Shown here one piece after another: positions 53,837 through 64,000 of a stretch of DNA of 64,000 nucleotides. Where the stretch lies: contig JABAKD010000036.1 in assembly GCA_012845835.1 (NCBI GenBank), positions 1,636,501 to 1,700,500 of the forward strand. The letters are read 5' to 3'. The position numbers were made by a program, and so were the translations under genes. The notes beneath the pieces were generated by a model, which worked only from the letters and a program-made list of their open reading frames with translations, was not told the DNA's origin and ran no database searches. Position 1 is the stretch's first letter. Each line of letters begins with the position of its first letter. Source of the DNA: Undaria pinnatifida (Eukaryota; Sar; Phaeophyceae; Laminariales; Alariaceae).

Positions 53837-56800
53837 AGCTCAAACCCGGTAGTGAAAACGGGGTATATCATAACATCAAAATTTCATCATCATAACATCA
53901 TCACAACATCCCCCCTACTAATACCGTAGCCTTGGTCTTCCTGCGAAGCATTTTTAATTCCTAACCTATATTGTTGGTGGATTGGTTGGCCTTGGGTTAT
54001 GGTCTTCGTCGGTTTCAATGCTCTTATTATATGTTTTTTACTTCTACATAGTTTGGAAATTGCAAACGCTCCGTTGGCCGTGATGGACGCTGGCTAATTT
54101 CTTAACTACCGAATGCAACGGTGTATGTCGCCCTCCGTGACAGCGTTAGGGCCCTTAAGGGAAAAGGTCTACTGACGGTAGTTTAGGGGTGTGACGGACA
54201 AAACACTTTGAAAAGCATTGCCGTGACGCTTGCCTATACCTTAACCACTGCCTCTTAGGGTTTAGTGTGGAACGCGTCGGCCGTACGCCCGTGATCGCTG
54301 CCCTCTTTTCGTGACGGATCGTTTTTCGACATACTCGCTTCTGAGCGCCTCTTGACTAAAGCGAAGTCTCATCCCTGCAGGGTACCGTATACGACGATGT
54401 ATATCACATACCCGGTTATAACAGTAGAGGTTCTAAGAACGTTATCACCCGGTGTGACACACTCCAGGGGGGTGATGTTCAGCGTACCCCGGTGACAAGC
54501 CGGGTGGTGGTTTCGAATTGGATAAACCGTATCACCGAGCGAGGTTGTATGCTCTGGGGGGAGCGATACAAGGGGCGTGATAATAGCGGTTGCAGAGAAG
54601 GTTTGCTGTACACTGCTACACTACAAGCAGGGGGGGGGGTGATTAACGGGCGGTGATAGCAGTGCGTCGCTGGAGGTTTGCTGCCACACTCCAGGAAGAT
54701 GGCAAGGGGTGTGGCAATACGGGGTGTAGTAGTAGTGGTTGGAGATTGTGCGCGTAACACACATAATGCCCACGGATCGAGCGTTGAAAAAGTTCCGGCC
54801 CGTCGTTGGTCTTACAGCTCGAGCCTCGCCTTTCGGTCGGCTGGGAGGTTTAGAAAAACGCCGTCTAAACAAGCTGCGGAGCTGCGGACTGCCCCTACCG
54901 ATCCCGACCCCCCGGAATGGTTGGGATTAGTTAGGGTTAGGGAAGGGGTTGGGGTTAGGGTTAGGGGTAGAGCTAGGGTTTGGTCTGGGGTCGAGTTGAT
55001 CTGGGTCGAACGATGTACAAGATCAAAACATGCCACAAGCGACCGATCGGCAAGATGTTCGTTGCTTGGGCGTCCTGCGCAGCAGCACGTGTATTGGGAC
55101 AATGAGCTTGATACTTGGAAAGAGTGTGGGACAAGTTTTGCAGTGTTACCAGCGTTAACCCCTTCAGAACTAACTGCACACGCGTGTTCGGATACAATGC
55201 ACTTAGAACTAGCGTGGGAGAGTTTGTGCAGTGATGTAAAGGTTGAACCCATTAAGAATTATTGGCGCGTTTTCGCGAAAAGTTCCTTGGAGTTGGTGTT
55301 GTTTATTTTTTGTCGAGGAAAGGGGGTTGAGTTGTTCCTTTCTATCCCAGCGTGTGTGTAGTGTGGGCCCATCGTTAAATTATTTGGGGGGTGTTCGGCG
55401 TAGTAATTATTGAAGCGCCTTCAGCGACTTAAAACGGTGCAAGTAGAACTGACCCACGTTTGTGGCCCGCTGGTTTTAGATTTAGTGTGGGGTACCACAG
55501 TAGTTGCAGTAGTACAAGGGGTTAGGGTGGGTTACAGGTTAAGTCCCTTGTTATCTCAGCATGTGTGCAATGCAAAACCTTTAGTGTGGGATATGGGGGT
55601 GGTTCAGCGCAGATAGGCCTATGTAGCACGTGGTTGTAGACAAAAGACTTGGAATTAGTGTATGCTAGTTCTTGCAGTGTGGTGCAAGGTGCATCACGAT
55701 GAATCAGTCCATCATATCGGATTCGACACACCGCACTGCTTGTCATGTCGTGGAACCTTAGGTTGCTGTGGCCTACTCGCTACGTGCGACTACGTTGCCG
55801 ACAATCGACTCGATCGACTACTGGCTGTTGCTGGGTATGTAGGTAGCTATCCTCAATAGGAATATTAATGGAATATTAATGGAATATTAATAGTCTAGTA
55901 GGGCTACTGATAGTGCAACAGCCTGCGGTAGAGGGACCACTATAAGTGCTTGTAATGACGATACGGCAGTAGCGACTATCTTACCAAGCCGCTGGTCAGC
56001 AACACAGTCGTCTAGACTACAGTCAGTGCTCCGTAGCATGTAGTACCATTCCACCATACTAGTACACACGATATACACCATGTATGCGGTTTATATATAC
56101 GTAACCAGAATGCGGAGCAACTGCACTAGCTCCGTTTCGAAGTCGGTACGTGATAGCACGCTTTTCCACGAGAAAATGACGGTCTCTTTTTCATCGTCGG
56201 AGAGCCACTGGCGCGAGTGGCTGTTGATGCTTGTCGGCTTCGCGATAGGCACCCCCATGGAATTGAGTTTTGCGCTGCGCCAGGAAAATAGTACGGCTTC
56301 AGTCCGTTTTTGAGCGAGGCACTCATCCATTCGCGCGAGTACCCTCGGCAGAGAAAACGGTGATATCCCCCCTAACGTAGCCGCAGCCTAAGCCCTGATG
56401 GGGTCGATGCACGGCAGGTTGGGCGAGTCCCGGTTGATGCATTGTGGGAATTGAACCCCAGGCCCCGGAAAATGTGGGAAGCGGTGCCGAGATTTGTGGT
56501 ATGACGGTAAATTTACTATAGTAGTTTTTCCCGATCATAGCCCACAGGGTGCCGAGATAAAACTGTTTGGGACATTACGAGAAGTAGGTGCGTGTATCAG
56601 TGACAGCACAACATGAACTCGCCATCAAACTACCCCTGAGAGGGGACGTCGGGTAGCAAGATGTTTATACTGGGGTGGGTGGGGCGGGCAGGGTAGCCGA
56701 ATTGGCACGGAGAGCCAGTGCCCAAGCAACCACGTTTTTAGGAACGAAACCTTTGCAATTAGCGTGGGGGAAAATTGACGTTGGACAAGGGTTAAAGGCT

Positions 56801-58644
56801 GGCCCGTGAAGGCTTCCCCGTAAATAGGTGGTATTATCTTGGCGAGATGATGATATAGCTACCCTACAAATAGGTGTGATCATGCTGGCGAAATATCGCA
56901 TTAGATTCACTGCCCGGAACCCCGTCCCTTCTCACGTTTGGCATGGGGCGGCGGGTTTCGCTAGTTTGGTTCAATCTTGGAGCACCTCCCTCAGTCCGCA
57001 CGATAACGCCAAGAGGTAGCCGGGGGAATATGGTTTTCGGACGGACGATATGACGGTGTCGTGGAGTGTTCTCCGAAGACGAGAAAGCTATAAATAAGAC
57101 ATGATGTTGTAAGGTCAGTTCTACCATGCACTAAAGATCAAGAGTCCAATAGGTGTTCGGGATAATAGGTGATGCCTCACGGTGAGGCATCGCCTCATTC
57201 GATCAATTCTTTAGTTTTTGTACGATACTTGGTCCTTTCTCTGTGTTGAGACACGAATAACAGGAGACAAATGATATGCCATGAGACACGGAAGGAGCGA
57301 CCTACCCAATACAGACACCGTGCGTCCCCACGGGGACACCTCCACCTCGTTACCATTGGCCTACTGTTTAATATAAGGTGAAGTGCGCCCAAACGGATAT
57401 CACAGGCTCGTTTCAAGTCGATTGTTTCCGGGAATGCGCGGTGCCTTGAAGTAAAAATCCCAACAGGGAAGAACGGAGGTTGTTGGGCCAGGAATTGCGT
57501 CTTCAAATAGCAAATATTCTTTAGAGCATTTCCGTGACCCAGTGTATTGGTATTCCCGAGCGGAAGAGCCGAAGAAAAAACTCCTAGGAACAGGTACAGC
57601 ACCATGACGTAGTTTCGGCAAGGAGCTGTATGTATGTGTGCGTGTTTGTTCGGCGAAGTTTCGAATGGTCGCGTGAGATCAACCGTTCGCTCCAATTCGT
57701 GTTTTAATCTAAATTGTCGCATTTAGAAAAACACCTGATTTGCTCACCTGCTATCGGGGAGCTTGATTGCTGGGCCTGTTGGCCCAGAAGCTCTCTGAAA
57801 CTCGCTCTCAACTGCCAGCGGGGGAAATTGCTGTTTGGCTTCCATATTTCCAGCGTTATACGAGTAATCAACACCAAAGCCTCACAAGGGATCGATGCGG
57901 TTAGCAGGCGGACAGTGGTATGGACCTTTAGTTCATCGTCTTTAGCACGTTATAGCTTCCTTTAGTTTTTTCTTTACACTTTTTTTTCCCTTTCATGAAG
58001 GGTGTTGAGAACTAAACACCAGGTGAATCCAGGCAGTGTACTCGTCAACGTCCCCTGTCCCCTGGGCTAGGCGTCAAGATCTGGCAGATGAAACCATCTG
58101 CGTGATGAAGCGCCCATCCTACGCCCACAGAGTGAACCTCCACTGGTCTGCGCCCAACACGTCGTAGCTGTGATGCCACGGCCCATCGTACTTTCACGTC
58201 CCCACGTTTGGCCGCCGCAAGAGCAGCGCCAACGACCATGCGTTGGCGTGCTGTTCCTTGTGTACTGGATAATTGTTTACTTTGGACATTCGTGCGAGAA
58301 GAATACCAATTTCAGCAACAAGATGCATGAACGATATATGTGGCAAACGCTGCAAGCGGGAGCGAAAACAACATCAATTGGTCCGGTAATGGATGCCATT
58401 AGGGTAGAGATTGAGTAGACTGCTGAATACCCAATCGACCGAAGTGCCGTCATATTTAGGAAAACAATGATGCGAGGTATTACTGTTAATATTGTTATTG
58501 TTAGTATTAGGGATTAGGGCCGGCCCCTCAGCCCCAATGGTGGAGGGGAAATATTTTTGAACAATGAAATCAACGGTTTACCATGCAGTGTGCCATAGAC
58601 GTAGTTCGCGATAGTCCTATCATGACTATACGAGGGGATATTGT
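53837..58644. other. intergenic, no gene supported
   Basis: 54920-54975 has several degenerate TTAGGG-like units in a G-rich stretch. 55860-55893 is three copies of GGAATATTAAT. A T-arm-like GGGGTTCAATTCCCAC on the minus strand (56444-56462) lacks the rest of a tRNA. A 135-codon minus frame ending at 57195 starts with a hydrophobic stretch but has no recognisable family. Confidence 0.45.
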
Positions 58645-58775
58645 TGCTGCTTGCACATTAACTCGCATAATCAAGTCCGTGGTCCCAGGACAGGCTCCAG
58701 TCACTCTGGAGAATAAAAATACCCGAGGGAAAAAAGAAAACAAACCAAACGCGGTACACGTATATATCTGGGGTA
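58645..58775 (+). repeat. dispersed repeat shared with 44915-45035
   Basis: Second copy of the CACATTAACTCGCATAA...CAGGCTCCAGTCACTCTGGAG block. Confidence 0.65.
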
Positions 58776-61529
58776 TCCTAGCTGAAGCATGTACATCCGC
58801 CCAAAAAATATATAAGTGAACTCGAAAGTCAGCGTACGTATCAAGCCCATACTGGTACAGGCGTGTCAAGACTGGCAGCTGAAACCGACGACACCTCATG
58901 CCACCAAGGAAACACATAAACGTATAAATCTGACGAGGGAAAAATGAAAACCACGACGAGGATTCACTGTACCGCATCGTACCGCACCGTCCATGCAGTA
59001 GTAGCATGTGCGATAAAAATTATCAAGAGAAGGAAGTGAGGTTAGTATGACCTAGATAACGCAGCGGTATTATACATACTATTAAGATAGCGATTCATCG
59101 CATGACCGAGACCCCTGCTCGATACAGTACCTATTAGGTCTGTCCGGTTTTCAATCTCAACTTGTGAGATGATCACTCAAAACAGGAGAGTTGACACCAG
59201 AGTAACGTTTATTACCTGTCAGCCCACTATCGCGGGAAGACAGGCCCAGCACTCCAGACCCGAGGCTGACCAACGACCCGCAGCCGCGGGGAGGTCATTT
59301 ACCACCTCACAGACCCGCCACGACTCACTGATGACACCGAAATAACCGAATGAATTTCTGTGCGCGATGATAACAGAGCAAGCAGCAGTATCCCTTTCAC
59401 GATCAAGATGAAAACCAACTAATGGATACCCCGGGGATGCATCCCGGATGTCCCCTGACGACCACACATCGCACCGTACAGTAATAGCAAGTGGAATTGA
59501 TCAGGGTGTTTCACGGGTCATGAGCCGGCCCACGGATAGGGCCACGGGGTTTCAAAATCTCGATGGTTGAGTCGGGTTGGGTCAGGAGGTTTTCGAACTA
59601 CCACTGGTCGGGTTTCACCTCAGGTTTCCGTATTCTAGGTCGAACGACGCTTGCCCTCGGCAGCTACACGATAAGCCTCCCCGCCACGAGGACTGCTCCG
59701 CGCATTTCACGAATGGAACGGGCAACCCTGGGATGGATCCAAGCCGTCCCCGCTTTTCTTACCGCCTACGAGCACGGGGTTCGGGCGGGATATTTCTGAG
59801 TTGGTGACCAGTTCTTGGGTCGCACTCTTGGCCACGCATCAATGTCCCAGCACTGCAGTAGATCAGTACGTAGAACAGTAAGGGACATGTGCTATAATAC
59901 GATAAAAGAAGAAAAAATATGGCCAGATTGTTTCTTAGGGATAGGGTCAACATGTCGACATTTGGTAATGGGTACGTTGGTAGCAGGCTAGGTCTGCCGT
60001 GTCACCAACGGGGTATAAGTTGCAGCTCGCAGCTGAAGAACTCCGTCTCACAGACCCCAGTTTACTCTGCCTGGAATTTACAACAGCATGACGTAGTGAT
60101 CATAATACTTACTTCGAAGTATTAATTAGTGGCCGTAAACATTAAAGCAGCTACGCCAAAGACGCAGACGTGCACCAGCTGCTAAACCACGTGATCTCGA
60201 TGTGTGTGACTGTTTCGTCTCGAGAAATTGCGCTTCTATACTAGTTTCAGCAGTGTGATTGGTGTACAAGTATAATACATCAAAGAACGAAACCGTACGA
60301 CCTTGTGCGACGTGCGAGCACGCGAGAAGGACCGATTATACGTTACGCCGTCTCGTACAACCTACAGGTGCCTCCGCTGGTATTAACATTATGGGGGCAC
60401 ACGTCTGGCGCCACAAAGCGTACTTACGTGCCAGGTACACAGTGGAACGATTTGATGGAGGTACAGTACGGGCCCTCCATTAAATAATACGAAACGATTA
60501 TTTCGGCCCCAGCCTCAATAGCTTATTTGTGTTCCCAAACCAGCAGTATTTCTTATACCTGGCACGCAGTTTCTGATGCAGTTTGCTCCGGGTGCAGCTG
60601 CTTGACGGGAGGGAGGCCCGTACTGCTGCATACTATAACACGCAAGACAATACCCCCACCCCATCGGACGATTGCATTTTTTTATTGGCTGATTTCCTCG
60701 ACAACGGGGAGAGAGCGCGCAAACTCCAAGCGATGCGTCTATGGAAACATCGCGACGGGACCTTTCCAGAGTCACGATAACCATTTCCGTGGTGTGTGCC
60801 CTCGTGCCCTCCTTGTTTGGATAGGCACGTCTATGAGTGTGGAATTCGTGCCAGGGTGTGTGTTATCTTGTTGCCATATCAATTACATACCAGGTACAGA
60901 CTACCCTGGTACAGTACGCCGTGAATCCTCAGCCTTCAGCCTTCTCATTTCTCCCTCATCACAGACCAGACCAGATGTTTCTTGCTTGGAAAAATAAAAA
61001 ATCCAAAAAGATGGGGCCAAAAACGCGGCGCAATCTCGACTCTCAACATCCCATCACGTTCAACATTCTGCCAGCAGCGCAAGCAGCATCACAAGCAGCA
61101 GCGGCAGCCATCAGATCCGCACCTGTTGTGCAAGCGAGAAGAAGAACCAAGGGACACAGTGCACCACCACCATCGCCGTTAAGCCGTCATCGCTGAGCAT
61201 TCGCCCATTGCCAGTCGCAAAGGGCATGATGTGCTCCTTTTTTCTCAGATTATGTGCAGCATACCGTTTTGGGCATAAATATAAAAACTGTTTGTATATT
61301 AATATCAATATATAAAAGTCTTTAAACTTCCGACCAAAATGGTATCAGGACCAAAGCGCACTCCTCTAGGTACAGCAACGGCAGCAGCAGAGCAGCAGCA
61401 GTGACTCGAGTTTATTGTTGTGAAGGGAGTACGCCCGACAAGGTAGCGAGCCCCACGCGTCTGCCCAGGCCTGCCCTTACAGCTCAACGCAGTCAGAGCA
61501 TGGAGACTGCTGATGTGTCCTTCTGCTTG
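58776..61529. other. intergenic, no gene supported
   Basis: Frames are short and without motifs. CGGGGAGAGAGCGCGCAAAC and CTCCAAGCGATGCGT (60699-60738) recur in altered form at 62905-62940, so another dispersed repeat is likely here. Confidence 0.45.
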
Positions 61530-62190
61530 CTGTGCATCTGAGCAGTTGGCACGTTGGCACCTTTTCGCCGAAAAAGGTTTCCACACAAAAGTGTTCGGAG
61601 AAGGCGGCCACAAGAAGGGATTTCTTGTTGCCTTCCCCGTGTTTGATGCATTTGAAATCGACATTTTTATTTTTAAGAGGCATCAATTAGTGCATGCGGT
61701 CGATCGACGGCTGACCACAGATCGATTCAACAGAGCCTTCCACTTTGCTGGGTGTTCAGGAGTCCTGTCTTGCAATCCAAGTCGTCAATTAATTGCCCGA
61801 GCTACGCGCGTTACCTTTGCCTTGTCCGAGACGCGAGAAGGCTCTGCTCTTTCGAGACTCCAAGAAGAACTGGATCATCTGACATCTCCGAGGAACTGCT
61901 GCTCCTCCTGCTGTGCTCTTCAGCTTGTTTACCCGTTCTTCGCAAGAAACACCGACAAGAGGTGATATGATATGATATGACATGATACGAGGCAAACCCA
62001 TGATTCATGGGTGAGTCTGGGCGAGGAATTTCGGTGCTGCAGTGGTGGTGCCGCACCACCACCACCAGAGGCAGCAACCTCTCTCGCCCATAGATATATA
62101 GCGAGAACGCTTGCTGCGTGTATTCTGACGACTGACTGCATTTCGTTCAGCATGACAGCAGTTCAGAACGTGAAATCAACCAACGAAGCT
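61530..62190 (+). repeat. dispersed ~700-bp repeat, copy 2
   Basis: Parallel to 27200-27910 (see there). It has a 150-codon open frame (61513-61965) that is not kept in copy 1, so the frame is probably fortuitous. Confidence 0.5.
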
Positions 62191-62379
62191 CAAAATTCTA
62201 CATCTCGCAGCGAGTGAGAGCGAAATCATACGGGACGTTTGAGCAGCAAAACATATTCCACACTAATTCCAAGTAGCATGTCCAGAAAAAGTCATTGGCT
62301 GCATTTTGTAAAAAAAGTTGAAAAACGTCAACTGTGATACGACCGATTGAATGATCGAAACGCATTTCTGAAGCGAGCG

Positions 62380-62640
62380 GGTAAAATCCGGCAAACCTGT
62401 CGTAAGATACTGCTGTATGGGTGGGGTCTGGGCAAGGCATCTAGCGGCAGTGGTGCCACCACCACTACCACGAACAGATGATGCAACCTTCTTCGTGCTG
62501 TAGCGAGAGCCTATTACTGCGGTAGGGTGTTGCTGCCCGTACATGTGCATGACTGCGCGCGTGTTTTCGGTCGTGGGCAGTTCGTTCATCACCTCGAACA
62601 TGAAATCTCAACGAAACTCATCAAGATCTCCCACACTAGT
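62380..62640 (+). repeat. partial third copy of the ~700-bp repeat
   Basis: TGGGTGGGGTCTGGGCAAGG, TAGCGGCAGTGGTGCCACCACCAC and GAAATCTCAACGAAACTCATC match the last third of copies 1 and 2. Confidence 0.45.
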
Positions 62641-63500
62641 CTAATGTAACCACCGTCTCAAATCCCGCTTTTGTACTGTTTGTGCTGTTGTCTATACTTA
62701 TTACGAGTAACAATGTGTTCGGATACGGGTATCCTTGTTCCTGGTGCTTGGACCTCGTCTCTCGGTAATCAACATGTATTTGTTGTGCTGCCTTTGCTTC
62801 CAGGTAAAATATTGGTTACCGTGTACATATCATAGCACGCAATATATCACACCATCACACCCCTTTTGACGATTCCCGAACGAAGCAGATTATGTCGACC
62901 GCAGCCGGGACAGGGCAGACAAACTCCGAGCGATGCGTGTAATGAAAGCTCTAGTCTATTAATAGACCAGATCCCTCCGAAACCGCCATTGAGGTTGGTT
63001 GTACTGTGTGTGCCTCCCCCGTTGTAGACAAAAACGGCTCTGGAATGATGTCATGGGGGCAGGATGAGAACGGCGGCGGGGGGATTGTGCGTGTTGTCTT
63101 CGCATCAAATCGGTTCTTCCTACTCGACGACATCACTATTAATACTAGAACAACTAGCAGAACACGCAGTGTCCATCCTGATTCCTCATCTTCGAGAGAC
63201 GCATATAGACTATATGTTGTGGGCAAACATTGTGCTCTCAACAGATAGGTCTAAACTAAAAACAAAAAACAATCGCAAGTAAACATAGGGACGCCAACGA
63301 AATCCAATGTCAGCATACCGGGTACGGATACACACACAAAAAAAAAATAACAGGCCGAGCAGGGCCGAGGGCAGAAGCTAGAAATCAAAACAAACCAGAA
63401 GGACTCCTGAAATTCAGACGTAAAACGAACAACCAATGTGCAGAAAGACGCAAGGAACGAACACAAAGCAAATTTACTGACTAAAATCGAGCGGCCGGTG
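62641..63500. other. intergenic, no gene seen
   Basis: Short unrelated frames only; an A run at 63341-63349. Confidence 0.45.
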
Positions 63501-63504
63501 CATC

Positions 63505-63582
63505 ACGCAGCTTGCAAAGATGAGTATCGACCGTAAATTTGTCCAACTCACACCGGACGACGCTGTTAGAATAACTTAATAA
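63505..63582 (+). repeat. dispersed CAGCTTGCAAAGATGAGT repeat, copy 4
   Basis: CGCAGCTTGCAAAGATGAGTATCGACCGTAAATTTGTCCAACTCAC; the first 25 bases match copies 1 and 2 exactly apart from the T/A at GAGTWTCG. Confidence 0.6.
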
Positions 63583-63887
63583 ACTAAACCCTCTCTCTCG
63601 TGGGTGTCCTCTTTCTCTTTCATGACCGCCGCGCAGGCTGTGCAAGAGTGCGGTGCATCACTATGATACATGCACCAAGATAGGAAAGGAGGGAGAGGCA
63701 GACGCAAATAACGAAATAACAAAATAAATAAAGAGAGATACATAGCGCCGAGTCTTGAGTGATACTATTAATATACGGTGGTACTGATGTAGCGTTCGAC
63801 GCAAATCGAAGAGCAGCGGAAGGCGGCGCCAAAGGATCGACCGGACGCATGCTACCGCCTTTTAATACCTGGTACATGATAGTACCG

Positions 63888-64000
63888 GTGGCCCCTCTAT
63901 ACCAATATATACAGCGCCGGTATGTGCTAGCCGGATTTACCGGCACTCTAACGGCAACCGGCGCTACTCTGCGTACGGTCACTACCGGTTGTTCCCGTCT
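63888..64000 (-). mobile_element. CCCTCTATAG-family element cut by the window end
   Basis: GGTGGCCCCTCTATA end, then AGCGCCGGTA, TTACCGGCACTCTAACGGCAACCGGCGCTACT, close to the subterminal block of the 12002 copy. Confidence 0.5.

Noticed and set aside
56440-56465. tRNA-like GGGGTTCAATTCCCAC on the minus strand
   Set aside because: Two mismatches in the T stem and no matching acceptor strand.
57195-57605. minus-strand frame with a hydrophobic N-terminus resembling a signal peptide
   Set aside because: No family resemblance, no splice or conservation evidence; length is within chance range for this window.

Overview
This is eukaryotic nuclear DNA: intron-rich, gene-poor and full of repeats. 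Two multi-exon genes with GT-AG introns and strong polypyrimidine tracts, low-complexity insertions inside proteins, a Copia element, a LINE and many non-autonomous elements would fit a brown alga or another stramenopile. That assignment is inference; no marker gene here proves it.

Layout. 1-85: 3' tail of a LINE copy. 2095-7206 (+): 3' part of a Rab8-like GTPase gene, five exons whose phases agree at every junction, with a very long disordered C-terminal region ending in a CAAX box; its 5' exons are not visible. 7207-12640: non-coding, with GT-rich tracts, a fold-back element and a small TIR element. 12650-14200 (-): decayed Copia remnant. 14280-16800: G-rich non-coding. 16814-17709: a TRIM-like element with two 270-bp LTRs. 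17710-20645: dispersed LTR-like repeats and a possible BED-finger remnant. 20646-26453 (+): a complete, young Copia element (430-bp LTRs, 1596-residue gag-pol, 5-bp target duplication). 26454-33150: repeats only. 33331-37580 (-): a decayed APE/RT LINE interrupted by a 715-bp TIR element with a TTA target duplication. 37880-40210: fold-back CAC repeats and a 175-bp satellite. 40890-50169 (+): a four-exon RING-finger gene whose RING is split across a 2.1-kb intron, preceded by four copies of an upstream module. 50170-64000: partial copies of that gene's last exon, microsatellites and dispersed repeats.

The two genes are probably independent: a prenylated membrane-traffic GTPase and a putative E3 ubiquitin ligase. 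Most of the rest is transposon-derived. Several small element families (CCCTCTATAG-ended, G-run/GTACTCA, CAGCTTGCAAAGATGAGT, 100-bp TG...CA) recur, some inside introns of the two genes.
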